Shown: piece by piece, positions 11,736-22,362 of the stretch | Layout of the letters: the number at the start of each line of letters is the position of its first letter | Numbering within the stretch: position 1 is the first letter of the stretch | Origin: Anniella stebbinsi | Taxonomy: Eukaryota > Chordata > Lepidosauria > Squamata > Anniellidae | DNA length: 64,000 nucleotides | Reading direction: 5' to 3' | Assembly: GCA_029215795.1 (NCBI GenBank) | Contig: JARDYH010000003.1 | Span: 174,356,382-174,420,381, forward strand | The notes under the pieces: model-generated | Told to the model about the DNA's origin: nothing | Seen by the model: the letters and a program-made list of their open reading frames with translations, nothing else | The model's database searches: none | Made by a program: the position numbers and the translations under genes

Positions 11736-12545
11736 GACATAAGACCATTAGAAGAGCCATGCTGGATCACACCAAGGGTCCACCTAGTTCACACCAACCA
11801 GCTGCTCATGGGAAGCAGAATATGAGTGCAACAGTATCCTCCATGTTCCCCAGCAACTGCCTCTGATACTGCAGGTAGCATAAGGACTAGCAGCCATTGA
11901 TAGCCTTCTCCAGGAATTTGTCTAATCCCCTTTTAAACCCATCCAAATTGGTGGTCATCACTACATATTGTAGTAGCAAATTCCAAAGTTCAATTATGTG
12001 CTGTGTGAAGTAGTACTTCCTTTTATCTGTCCTGAATCTTCCACCAATCAGCTTCATGGGATGACCCCGGGTTCTAGTATTTTGAGAGAGGGAGAAAAGT
12101 GTCTCCCGATTCACATTCTCCACACAATGCATACTTTGTACACCTCTATCTACCATGTCTCCCCTTACTCACCTTTTCTCCAAGCTAAACAATACCAGCT
12201 GTTGTACCTTCCCTCATAAGGGAGATGCTCCAGTCCCTTGATTGTTTTAGTTGCCCTATTCTGCACTTTCTCCAATTCTCCAATATCTTTTTTTTAAGGT
12301 ATAGTGACCCAAATGGTAAACAGTATTTCAAATGTGGTCACACTATAGATATGGATAAGGGCAGTATGATATTGGCAGTTTTAGTCTCAATTCCTTTCCT
12401 AATTTTGCTAAACACAGAATTTGCCTTTTTCATAGCAGCTGCACACTGGTTTGACATTTTCATTGAGCTGTCCATCACAGCCCCAAGAACTCTTTCTTGG
12501 TCAGTCACTGCTAGCTCAGATCCCATTTGCTTCCACTTGGCTTAC
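11736..12545 (-). pseudogene. CR1-like LINE, reverse-transcriptase C-terminus and 3' end, broken
   Basis: Read on the minus strand, 12526-12338 gives a CR1-type reverse transcriptase (RT) stretch with VTDQERVLGAVMDSSMKMS and the AAAMKKANSV block. Then 12156-11887 gives the C-terminal block: NTRTRGHPMKLIGGRFRTDK, the IIELWNLL segment (family form xxxxWNSLP) and the LDGFKRGLDKFL end. Known CR1 proteins end with this kind of WNxLP...F+xxLD tail. The two blocks lie in different frames and the catalytic core is missing, so this is a 5'-truncated, decayed copy. The 3' untranslated part (11736-11890) matches 9461-9712, 41099-41345 and 52436-52620. Confidence 0.75.
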
Positions 12546-13588
12546 AAATTCTGACTTGGTTGGGAACAACAAAACAGGATCCTGGTTTGGATGACACAGA
12601 AAGCTTTTGACTTCTGGCTGGTTTAGCTGACAGCCATAGCAGGAGGAATCAAGCAGGAGTAAATAGGCTGCATGTGCCAACATGCAACTCTTCACAGTAC
12701 GGTAAGCCGGGATTCACCAGAATGATGTGCAAATGTGACTAGTATCTAGGCAGGCAAGAGACACAACATTTCACCACAAAGGCAAGATGAAAAAGACTCG
12801 GTAGAGATCAAGAATACATGACAGCACTACAAAAAAAAAACCAGCATCCTTTGAACATATTATAATGACAATGGAAATAATTTTCAAATAGGCTATGCTG
12901 TCCAGTTATCAAATATCTTGGAAGTGCTGTACTCTTACAGACCTATGTCATTCTGTGGACTGTAACCAATGGTGTGTGTCCCCCAGAAGAATGGTCATGC
13001 CTGGCGCAAGAGACCCTCCCTACCTCTGAAGCCCTGTGTGTCTCCAAATCTGTTCTGGGGGACCTTCCAGAGTAGATTTTGCGGGTATTGAGGGGGGAAG
13101 AAAAGCAGAAGTCTTCTCAGATAACGTTGGGTGTATATGTCACATGCATAACCAGATTTCTGTAGAGCTGTTGCACAACATCTGTAATGCTAGCAATGTA
13201 AATGCATGCACCTGTGCAACCTAAGTAACATTTTTAAATGTTCACAACTGAGACAAAATGTTAGCATATCCATAGCCACACTGCTGCATGCATGTGTACC
13301 ACACAGTGTCAAGACGCAGACAGTTGCAGAATGCTTCTAAGTGTTAAATCTATTCCAGATAAAAGTTCACAGATGTATTTCTGCTCTGTGTGAATTATGT
13401 ATAGCTTGTCAAGGTCCCACAATGGGAGCCCACACAGACTGCTCTAGACACAGCAAATTAATGAGCCCCATGTTCTTCATGGCTGAAGGAAGGAGCTTTC
13501 TGCTAGACCAAATGTGCTGACCTGTTACCAGGCTGGGAAGTTCACTCCGATCTGTTTGCTTTCCATACCTTTGCATGTCCCTAAGCCA
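12546..13588. other. Unassigned non-coding DNA
   Basis: No gene, LINE or TIR element is recognised. A short A run lies at 12830-12840. Confidence 0.4.
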
Positions 13589-13711
13589 AGGATGAGCTAC
13601 TTGTGGCCCACCAGACATTTTGGCCTACAACTCCCATCAGCCCTAGCCAGCATATGCAATGATGAGGGATGATGGGAGTTGTAGGCCAAAGCATCTGGAC
13701 ACCCCAACCTT
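13589..13711. repeat. Inverted-repeat element, ACTCCCATCA family
   Basis: The arms ttggcctacaactcccatca and tgatgggagttgtaggccaa (13619-13638 and 13669-13688) are exact inverses separated by about 30 bp. Related elements lie at 19045, 31220, 40148, 62051, 62363 and 63383. Confidence 0.75.
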
Positions 13712-13837
13712 TCTCTCAGCTGATTGACACAAAATGGGACAGTGAACTGAGCTGGTAGAATTCTGGACTGTACCATTTTGGACTACAGGTAGGAGGTTGT
13801 ATTTTTAATGCTTCCATGTGGGTGGGGAGACTTCCTG

Positions 13838-13913
13838 CATGTAGTAAGCTAGCACATTAGAGAGTAAGGTTTGCCGTATCATTTTTTTTCTAATGTGCTA
13901 GCTCACTACATGC
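13838..13913. repeat. Short inverted repeat
   Basis: The arms gcatgtagtaagctagcaca and tgtgctagctcactacatgc (about 26 bp, one mismatch block) enclose a loop of about 25 bp. It could be the two ends of a tiny DNA element or a hairpin. No target duplication was found. Confidence 0.6.
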
Positions 13914-14164
13914 ACAGGGTGCTTTACATGAGGGGTCATTCACAAATGTGACCCACCCACACCTGCAATCTGGTATAGTCCAGGCCCATGTTTCATAGCA
14001 ACGCATTGAGAACCGGATACAGCAATTCTCTGCTTTTTTCTCCAAATGGTTTGAGCCCCTAAATGTGGACTATAGACTTATCTTCTGCCTAATTTATGAA
14101 TGATCCTATGCACCTTTACACAGAAATAACCCCCTCTGTTCAGTAAGGCTTCCAAGTAGGCCTT

Positions 14165-14245
14165 TTAACTGGAGATGCCAAAGACTGAGCCTGTAACCTT
14201 CTGCATATGAAGCATGTGCTCTACCACCAAGGAATGGTACTTTCT
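14165..14245 (-). repeat. tRNA-derived SINE fragment
   Basis: The reverse complement reads ggtggtagagcacatgcttc, then atgcagaaggt and ggcatctcc. This matches the tRNA-related head of the SINEs at 19448 and 49566. Only the head is preserved. Confidence 0.65.
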
Positions 14246-14383
14246 TCTTCTAAGGGAGAGGCTCCTCTTCCCCCATGACTCAGCAAGCAGGACATGCCCA
14301 GGATTTGGATCTTGTTTGTCTTTCCTTTGAACCTGTAAGACAACCAACCTTGTACCTAATAATTCTGAGCTCCCAGGCAATTA

Positions 14384-14595
14384 CCTTGTTCAGGTGACAC
14401 GCTAAGCCATGGTGGTTAAGCGTTTTGAGCTAAACATCATGACTTAGCATGTCATGTGAACCATGACTTAGCATGTCATGTGAACCATTCCTAACCATGC
14501 TGGCTACATAATCACGGTTTAAACACACTCACTAACCATTTGCTGTAAAAGAGTTCGTGACCTAACCATGGCTTAGCATGTTGTCTGAACAGGAC
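14384..14595. mobile_element. TIR element, 'gttcagacaacacgctaagcc' group
   Basis: The left end is ttgttcaggtgacacgctaa and the right end is ttagcatgttgtctgaacag, inverted with a few mismatches. The inside has a tandem copy of catgacttagcatgtcatgtg (about 14439-14483). It is non-coding. Similar elements or ends are at 33700-33779, 40900-41090, 30500-30565 and 6680-7490. Confidence 0.65.
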
Positions 14596-14625
14596 CAACC
14601 ACTCCATGGAGTCAATTTATAGGGG

Positions 14626-14760
14626 CCTCCTCCTCCTCCTCCTCCTCCTCCTCCTTCTTCTTCTTCTTCTTCTTCTTCTCCCTCTCCCTCTCCCCATTAT
14701 TATTGTTATTATTATTAACATTTATATACCACCCCACCCCTCCTGGAATGTCATGGTCCT
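14626..14760 (-). repeat. (CCT)n(CTT)n tract joined to a LINE 3' tail
   Basis: A pure CCT run (14626-14654) passes into CTT (14655-14679) and CCCTCT repeats. These are followed by ttattattattaacatttat and accaccccacccctcc, a form seen at minus-strand LINE 3' ends in this window (tatttacatttgtataccgcc at 55030). It is likely a 5'-truncated LINE on the minus strand whose tail expanded. Confidence 0.5.
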
Positions 14761-15619
14761 GATCTGAATTGGGCCATGTGCACTTACATAAAGGTGGATT
14801 AGTGGAATACTTAGTTTGGCCCAAAGTCCCACAAATTTATATTTTCATCTTTTGATTCCATTTACTTTTAGTATGCCAGATGGCATGCTATCCACCAGCC
14901 CATAGTAGGGATGTGCACTCCACCCCAGAATTAACTGATAACTGCAAACATCCACGGTGCATTTGATCTTCTAGTGGCCACTTCTAAACCAATAGAATCA
15001 TTCCAGGGCAGAGACATGCCCAATAGGAGCTTCTAACTTCTCTGAAATGATCTGCCTGTTTTTCAGGTGTCGATGCTGTGTGTGATATCTCCATATTTGG
15101 AAGATGCTGAGTGGGGTGAGGGTATATTGACATCTGTGGCTAACCAATAGCCACACTTGTCTTCCTGCCCCTCCACCAATCACAGTGTTTTGTCCTCCTT
15201 GCCTGTCATCATTCTAGTGAGAGAGAAACATGTGTGCGCAGGCGAAAGAGATTTGCAGCCAGCCAGGCAGCTTGGTCCGCTAATATTTCTAAGCTCTTTC
15301 TCCTTCTTAACATCATTAAAACTCCCAGTGTGCTGTGTTTCTGTAGTCTACTCCCTCCCCACTGAAATATCTTTTAAAAAATCTAAGCCTGCTAGAGTGT
15401 GGGTGTTTGGTTGGCTACTGGGCTTCCAGTCCTGGGGGGGGGGAGCTCCTTGTCTTCCCCCCTCCTCCCTTCTCCTCCCCCAAGCCTCATTGCTTCTCAT
15501 ATAGGGGGAAGCTGTTGTTGCCTTGATTCACGCCTCACCTCCTTCTCCTTTTCCTCCTCGTCCTGCTCAACCTGTGGCTGGTTTGGTTGTCCTGCTCCTG
15601 TCCACCGAGGCGTACATTC

Positions 15620-15960
15620 TCATAAAATCACAATCAAGCAAATAAGCACAGGAGATAATAAAGTTTATCATCATTATAAAACAGTGAGATCAAACTGAAA
15701 TTCCAAAAGCTTTGGAGGAAAGAAAGGTTTTCAGCTGAGCTTTAAATGCTCTAGGAAAGAATTTCAGGTGTAGGGAGCAGCATGAGAAAATGGTCTGAGT
15801 TGAGCATGATAGGCGGAAACCCTAGGGTGGGTAAGAAACATAGCATTCGATGAGCGAAGAGAGTGTATGGGGCTATAATATGAACTTGGCTCTCAATCGT
15901 TTCCTTTACTGCAAAATGTCAGTCACCGCACTTCTCCTCTGGGTACACTCATTCCAGGAA
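15620..15960 (-). pseudogene. L2-type LINE, short C-terminal fragment
   Basis: Read on the minus strand, 15746-15707 encodes FKAQLKTFLSSKAFG, matching the end of the L2 protein at 55210 (SFRCQVKTFLFSQAFG). A TATCATCATTATAAAA tail-like stretch lies just 3' of it (15668-15684). The rest is too decayed to read. Confidence 0.55.
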
Positions 15961-17021
15961 AAGGGACTTCCTGTGTCATGCAGCACTCAATGCTAGACTG
16001 TGTTCTTCTGCATGCTTGCCAGATGTCTGAGTTGAAGAGCAGGACTTGGTCCCATTTTCTGATCTCATAAACAGCTCTCATCTAGCGATGACTATCCAAG
16101 TCTAAATCTGGCAGCATCCAGCAAGCCAGGCAGTGATTGGTGCTGATGGAATGGGTGCACATCACTTCTTTTGAAATTGGGATGTTCTCCCTATATCAGG
16201 ATGGTAACTGGCACAGTATCCGTTGCAACACAGAGGGCATGTTGAAATCAGTACTTTTCTTTTCCTGAACTCTGTCCCATAAGTCATCAGCCGACATCAG
16301 CTTGCATCACATGCTGGGTGGCGAGTGCAGTTGGGGGGGGGGGGGTGTTTCCAAACAATGGTTCATTGCGCCATGTGCATTCCTGTTATGGAATCCTGTT
16401 CAGAAACATTATGGAAATGGAGCTTTGTACCATTTTTGGAGATGATTATAAGCAGATGGCTTTGCCTTTCTTTTCCACGATCTCCCAAGCACCCGGTCCT
16501 TTTATTATGTGTGGCATATGTTTGCAGTACGTTATGTCTCTGTATCACAGGCAAATAAAAGGCAACTTTCACCATTTGTGTGGTATTCCCTGATAATGAG
16601 GACCTTACTACCCTGCTCTGTGGTGTTGCCTTCTTCTACACATGTTGGTGGCAGGTTTGCAGTAACCATCTGGAACCATGTGCTGAATTGCTGTTATGCT
16701 GTACATGTGTGAATCTCTAGCATGTGTGCAGACTGAGCAAATAAGTAAAGGCAACAGCTTCGAGCATCTCCGCTGTGATAGTTAACATAAAACTTCAGGG
16801 GATAAAATCCAGAAAAGGCTTGTTGTAGCAAAGTGTCTTTACCAGGGGTAGAATGAAACTTAATTGTGGCTGGTTTGGTTGTTGATATCCACCTGACTTC
16901 AGCCTTGTTCCATTGCTAGAGCACATGTCCCTTTGTACAATAAATGTCCAGATGGCAAAGGGAAGTGGGATCTACTCTCTCCCCTGTCTGCAATGTACAT
17001 CGATGTGTATAAGGTAGGGTA
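15961..17021. other. Unassigned non-coding DNA
   Basis: No gene or transposon is recognised. There is a 12-base G run at about 16333-16344. Confidence 0.4.
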
Positions 17022-17375
17022 GCCATGTGCCCTCTTTTATAGTGGGCAGTCCTGTATTTGAAGGGCTGCCAGAGGATAGTCCCCTATTTTGAAGGTGTTC
17101 TCTATTTGAAGGGATGTCCAGTCCAAGTCCAGTTTCAAGATAAAGAACCATAAGCAGGAAGAGCTAAAGGCCCCTGAAGTTGCCCATCAGGAGAGCAGGC
17201 TGAGTAAGGCACACAGGTCCCCCAGTCACAGTCTTCCACACTAGAGTAAGATGTACTGTATTTGTATTTAAATTATAATAGTTGTTTCTAAATTTGCTTA
17301 TCTGCACATAAAATTAGCATATGCAAAATTTATGCAAATTTGTGTTCTCTTTTGTCTTCTTTTTTGGTGATTCTT
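17022..17375. repeat. Unclassified dispersed repeat (TAGGGTAGCCATGTG start)
   Basis: It begins tagggtagccatgtgccctc and shares several blocks with the interrupted copy 44185-44544 plus 47529-47650: the gggcag...tatttgaag block, aaagaaccataag, the gatgtactgtattt block, taaaattagcatatgcaaa and tgtgttctcttttgtc. The right end of the other copy, agtggccacccta, is the inverse of this start. The family may therefore be a DNA transposon with TAGGGTGGCCA-like ends. Confidence 0.6.
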
Positions 17376-18639
17376 AACATGCATCCGTGCATATGTGCGT
17401 AGGGAGGGCTCCACATAATTGCAACCCTGCTTTTTCAAGGTTCTGATCACATGGAGTCTACTAACATGCGTGTGATTGCACATGTGGACATGCATTGAAA
17501 AATGAGTCTCCATATGCAGATGGTGAGGGAGGAAACCTGCCTCCGCTTACTTATTCACTGTACGCGTGGAGAACCTTATTGATGGAACAGGCTTCAATCA
17601 CAACTCATCTTAGTTGATGTAGATGTGTACAGAGTGGGTTGTTTAATTTCTTCGTGTTCTGAGGGAGTTAAGTCAGAGCAATGTTTCTGCAAAAATGGTA
17701 GTATTCCTCCTAATAATAATAATACAGCAGAAAGGGAATTATTGCTGTCTTATATACTAATACATAACCCCCTTCTCTGAATTTGGCTGATACTTATGTA
17801 GCAAAATGGCACTAACAAAATGGCACTAACAAAATGGCATCACTAATGAAGGACTTATCAGCAGATTTGGAAGACACCTCAAGTTTGCAGAAGCACCACA
17901 ACAAATGTTTTAGGGGGAAAAAACCTAGAAGGCTGGGATGCTCCCAAAACAGCCCCATCATGAATGAACATGTTTAGCAGCCACATAATGCTGAGTTTCT
18001 GTTGGGATGGTGGTGAAAAGAGCATGACTAGCTAGCATCCTGAACAGTAACTGTCCATGTTGCAACATTTTGTCAGTTTCTAACCACAATTTGCAGGAAG
18101 ATGGGGGGAAAAAACTACTCACATTGACTGTCCTGGATGGCTTAATTCCCATTGATGAGCCATATACCTGAAGTCTTGTTTGATTTCCTTTACAGATCTA
18201 AACCCATGCACCCACCCCAGCTTCATAAAGTTACCTAAGCTCACATCTAATGTTTTGGTGTCCAATAGTCCATGAGACTGCACATGTTTAAGGTTTCACA
18301 TGTACGGTTTGCTAAACTGAAACTAAAATAGGCACGGAATTGTTTGAGATTATGCATCTACTATTAGAATAATTTAAATAGTAATAATTTAAATGATCAG
18401 AAAGTAATTGGTCTCACTTAAGCACTGGTTTATGTGTGTATATCTGATATGCAGCTTAGTTGCAAATTATTCTGTTCAGATATCAACAAAAAGCAGGGCC
18501 ATAGAAATTAAATTGAGACGTTTCTTAAATTACGATGGCAAAATAACCCAACATCCTGTAGAAGAAAATATCAAATATAGAACAAGACATAAAACTCAAG
18601 AAAAGGAGGGCTGGCACTCAACGTAGTAGCTCAAAAAGG
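17376..18639. other. Unassigned non-coding DNA
   Basis: There is no gene. A small tandem block at about 17803-17842 repeats aaaatggcactaac about three times. Confidence 0.4.
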
Positions 18640-18960
18640 ACATTCCAATTCTATTTCTACCCCACCTCTCAGTCAAAGACACCTGAAGCAGGCAAAAAGA
18701 TTTTTTTAAAAAAAAACAAGAGACATAATAAAATCACATGAACATTTAAAAAGATAAAAATGTTGAAGCAGTAAAAACAAAATCAGGCAGCAGCAGCACA
18801 ATAAACACAAGATATCATTAAAAGGTAGAGAGAATAATAATGCACTGAAGGCAGCCCAGACACCATAAAACTGAAAATAGACTGGAGTGGGGAATTTCAA
18901 AGGCAGGGCACCACAAATGGCATTCAGAGAAATGTTTTGCAGTTTGAGCTGCATCCTCTT
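18640..18960 (-). repeat. Probable LINE 3' untranslated end
   Basis: The stretch starts ctatttctaccccacctctc, then has A-rich blocks with aaaagattt, ataataaaatcac and aaaaagataaaaatg. This resembles the minus-strand 3' ends of the L2 copies at 41503 and 55011 in style but not closely in sequence. There is no coding part. Confidence 0.35.
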
Positions 18961-19044
18961 TCGTTCTCCTGGTGACTAATCAGATACCTTTTGCTTTTTA
19001 AAATTCTGACCGTGTATGCCCACTTTTCATGTAGACTGGGATAT

Positions 19045-19165
19045 GGAACCAGTGGCTCTCCAGATGTTGATGGACTCCACACCCATCAGCCCCAGACAGC
19101 ATGACCATTGGTCAAGAATGATGGGAGTTGTAGCTCAACCACATCTGGAGAGCCACAGGTTCCCC
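19045..19165. repeat. Inverted-repeat element, ACTCCCATCA family
   Basis: The ends ggaaccagtggctctccaga and tctggagagccacaggttcc are near-perfect inverses. The inner arm gatgggagttgtag marks the family. Confidence 0.75.
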
Positions 19166-19447
19166 ACTCCCTGCTCTAGACCCTGACAGAGAGAGATGTC
19201 TCTTGAAGATTCTCCCACCAACCTTCTGGGTTTTGTACACCTCAGTAAAATTCATCATGTGTCAACAAGTGTAAACTGAGCTGTGCACCATTTTGAAAAA
19301 CTACTAAGCCAACCAAACAAAACAGAAAAAAATGCTCCATTATCATAGGAGGGGGATATGTGTATGTATGTACTGTAAACAGGGTAGCATATACAAAGTT
19401 CACAAAACATGTGGCTTGGCAACTACAAAGAATAATTTTTGGGGAAA

Positions 19448-19645
19448 GGCCATAGCTCAGTGTTAGAGCACATGCTTTGCCTACAGAAGATCTAAATTCA
19501 ATCCCCCCAGCATCTCCAGGTAGGGCTAGGAAAGAATCTACCCTGAAAACCTGGAGAGATGCTGCTGGTCAGTGTTGGCAATACTGAGCTACCTGGACCA
19601 AGGGTCTGACTCCTGATAAGGCAGCAGCTTCCTATGTTCCTAATG
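19448..19645 (+). repeat. tRNA-derived SINE
   Basis: The head ggccatagctcagtgttaga resembles a tRNA A-box region. The stretch aaattcaatcccc is a B-box-like GTTCAATCCC. The body continues gcatctcc, cctggagagatgctgctggt, cagtgttggcaatactg and ctgataaggcagcagcttcc. The same order is found at 49566-49775. Such tRNA-headed SINEs are common in lizards and snakes. I do not assign a named family. Confidence 0.75.
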
Positions 19646-20835
19646 TAATGAAACACTGTAAGGAAACAGAGATGTGCTGGCTCAGATACAGTCTTTGCCA
19701 TGTGTTTTGGGGCCAAGGCCAAAGTCAACAAAATCAATGTGGCCTCTGATGATGGATAATATGTCTATCAATTGGCCCGTGCTTAGGAACAGTACTTCTG
19801 AATACCAGATGATGGCGACAAAGAACAGCAGCCAACAGAACAGAACAGAACAGCAAACAACAGCCTCTTCCCTTTCTCCTAAGCTTTCTGGATTACCTGG
19901 ATGGCCACTATTACAAACAACTAAGGCTGTGTTACACTGGGGAAGGCAGGATTGGATGATGATAGGGCAACTGTGACATCATCCAGCCTGCTAGCTCTGG
20001 CCCCTGGACCAAACTAAGTTCGACACCCCAGGCTTACCCTCCTAAGTCTTCTATATGAACAGTTTCCATGGTCCAGTGAATTGGAGTTTTCCATTCAAGA
20101 TCTTGTAAAGGCAGCCTTCCTAAATGGAAATTAGAGTTCTAAAGAAAACATCTGCTACTCTACTGTCAGCTTGGGTTGTTTCCAAACACGCTCTGCTCTG
20201 ACATCAAAGTGTGTGTCCCTCTGGGCCCAGCAATGTCCCTTCCTGTCTTCCTGCTGCAATGTATGCTGAAGGGTTTTCAAAGGACAACACAAAAACAAAA
20301 TAACACTTTCATTCATTCCAGTGATTCAGGTTGTGGTCAACAGCCAAGCCCAATCCGAGGGTAGATAATTAGCATGAGGCAGATTGTTTTCATCCTTAAT
20401 AATACATTTGTATGCAGGTAGGGAAGGGTGTGGATATTTACAGCAGCCACGGTTTCACTATAAGTGCAGGTAATTTCCAGAATGTCTATTATTAGGTTCA
20501 GTATGACAGAGTCATAGGCATAATTACAAAATATCAGAAGGAAGGCAGATAGGCTGTGACAAAGCTCTGGGGCATGGCGTAAACAAAGAGACTCCGGGGC
20601 TCTCATGCCCCAACAAGGCACCATCTTACAGAATGTCTTATTCTTTGCGGAATCTCCTTTGTTACAGAGGTGTAGCCAAATGACGCACTTTATGTTAAAT
20701 GTGTTATTGTGTTTAACATGACTTGGTTTAAAACAAAACCACCAACCATTGTGGGAAGTCAGGACCAGGGCTGCAACAAGTACAGGTGGCTTAACCTCCC
20801 CCTGCCCCCATCTCACTATTCATGGTCCCAATGAC
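19646..20835. other. Unassigned non-coding DNA
   Basis: Bases 20337-20816 are open on the minus strand for 159 codons. The product has many Cys, Leu and Ile residues and no recognisable domain, so I do not call it a gene. The stretch around 20380-20560 has no repeat resemblance and could be conserved non-coding sequence. Confidence 0.35.
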
Positions 20836-21860
20836 CTTCACCTCACTGTAGAAAGTTGGTATTATCCCTGAGGAGGGAAGCTCCTAGAGCAATTAGTGAG
20901 AGAGGCCCTTCTCAGAGGCAGCTCTCAGGCTGTGGAATGCCCTGTTGAGTAGGCTGACCAGGTGGCTCGGGATTTCCCAGTCCTAACCGTGAATCCAGGG
21001 GCAAACCGGCCCAACCGGGGGGCAAACCGGGGTGGCGGAGGGTCACGCGGCAGTGGCAGCAAGCAAGGAGCGGTGGTAGACCCGGCGGAGGAGGAGCCTG
21101 GGAAGCGGCCGCCCCAGCAGGTAAGCACGAAGGGGGGCACTTACCTGCTGGGGCGGCCGCTTCCCGGGCTCCTCCTCCGCCTTCGCCGCCGCTGCCGGGC
21201 TCGTAAGGCCAGAGGCCGCACGGAAGAGGCAGGAGAAGGCCGGATCTGGAAGTGGATCCATCGTGATGAGCCCCAGAAAGGCCAGAGGCCGCGCGGAAGA
21301 GACGGGAGAGGGCCGGTTACGTCACTTCCGGATCCAGCCCTCTCCCGCCTCTTCCACGAGGGCGGCGGAGGACCCGGCGCGGCCGCGCGGGCGACGAAGG
21401 ACCCGGCGCGGGCGGCGACGGAGGACCCCGCGCGGCCGCGTGGGCGGCGGAGGAACCTGGCGGTAGGTCCAGGCTGGTTTTTTTGGGGGGGGTGGTTTGG
21501 TGGGGGGGTTGTTTTGGGTGGGGGGGCGGGGGGGGACCGGGATTTTGATTTTTAAAATCTGGTCACCCTACTGTTGAGGGAACCTAGGCTGCCATCTTCT
21601 CTGCTGTCCTTCTGTCAGCAACTAAAGATGTTTTTCATTCAGGCAGGCCTTTGGTATGTAAATTGTTATGTTGCTCAAGGGGTTTTAATTGGTTGGGTGT
21701 TGTTTATTTCTTTTGTTGCTGTTTTAATTGTATTTGTAATGTATTCTTTTTATGTTATGTTTTAATTAAGATTTGGTTTGTAATCTGCATTTTATTATTG
21801 TTAGCTGCCTTGAGTGCCATTTTTGGTGGAAAGATAGGATATAAATTCAATAAAATTGGA
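20836..21860 (+). pseudogene. Degraded L2-type LINE 3' end, split by a hAT-like element
   Basis: Read across the insertion, the plus strand gives a decayed L2 C-terminus: a LWNALL-like block before 20949, then REPRLPSSLLSFCQQLKMFF after 21579. This is comparable with the SFRCQVKTFLFSQAF end of the L2 at 55210. The 3' untranslated part ends gctgccttgagtgcc and ggatataaattcaataaaat (to 21860). It is a 5'-truncated old insertion with stops and frameshifts, interrupted at 20950-21570. Confidence 0.65.
20950..21570. mobile_element. CpG-rich hAT-like non-autonomous element
   Basis: The ends are TAGGCTGACCAG and CTGGTCACCCTA, with a perfect 8-bp target duplication CTGTTGAG (20942-20949 and 21571-21578). 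The body is very G+C rich with dense CpG (for example ggcgcggccgcgcgggc). It holds a perfect-looking hairpin: gcggaggaggagcctgggaa at 21085 pairs with 21164-21183 across a loop at about 21131-21138. The block ggccagaggccgc occurs twice (21207 and 21280). It has no transposase. The terminal sequence is shared with the foldback MITE family. Confidence 0.85.
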
Positions 21861-22065
21861 AGGCCATAAAGCCTGCTGTATGACAGAAGAAGTAATTTAT
21901 AAATTAATCAGGGGTTAAATGTGATTTTTTTTAAAAAAATGGAGTTTTAAAGACAATTGGCCTTATTTGTTTCATTGTTGTAAACAGTTACAAATAATGC
22001 AAACAAGAGGTCTCTTGTTTCATGTACTGCATATGACAGGGTGGGGTATCTTTTTCACACTAAGG

Positions 22066-22354
22066 TAGGGTGACCAGATAAAATCCAGGTCAGGGCTCAT
22101 GTAACTTTAACAGTTGTAGAGCAAAGGGAATTTCAGCCAGTGATATTTGTACGCAATTAGTTCCTGGTGAAATTCCCTCTTCATCACAACAGTTAAAGGT
22201 GCAGGCACTATACTAGAGTGACCATATACAAAAGAAGGCAGGGCCCCTGCACCTTTAACTGTTGTGATGAAGAGGGAATTTCACCAGGAACTAATTGCAT
22301 ACAAATGACACTGGCTGAAATTCCCTTTTCTCTACATTTTATCTGGTCAGCCTA
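22066..22354. mobile_element. Foldback MITE, copy 3 of 9, right arm shortened
   Basis: The left end is tagggtgaccagataaaatc and the right end is ttttatctggtcagccta. The flanks are CACTAAGG and CTCTAAGG (7 of 8). The right outer arm lacks about 30 bp that pair with the left arm elsewhere (the 'actgttaaagttacatgagc' part), so the palindrome is lopsided. Confidence 0.85.
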
Positions 22355-22362
22355 CTCTAAGG

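Noticed and set aside
14906..14961. TAGGGATGTGCAC start of a hAT-like element
   Set aside because: The terminus matches the 5187 element's end type, but I found no matching inverted end or 8-bp duplication downstream; it may be a truncated copy or chance.
19448..19520. Functional tRNA gene
   Set aside because: The A/B-box-like head is followed by a SINE body; no complete cloverleaf or proper acceptor stem is seen, and the same sequence recurs at 49566 and 14165.
20337..20816. 159-codon minus-strand open frame
   Set aside because: The product has no recognisable domain or signal, is rich in Cys and hydrophobic residues in no pattern, and has no splice or homology support. Length alone is not enough in 64 kb.
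20962..21555. 197-codon open frame rich in Arg, Gly and Pro
   Set aside because: It lies wholly inside the CpG-rich hAT-like element. G+C-rich DNA lacks stop codons, so the frame is a composition effect.
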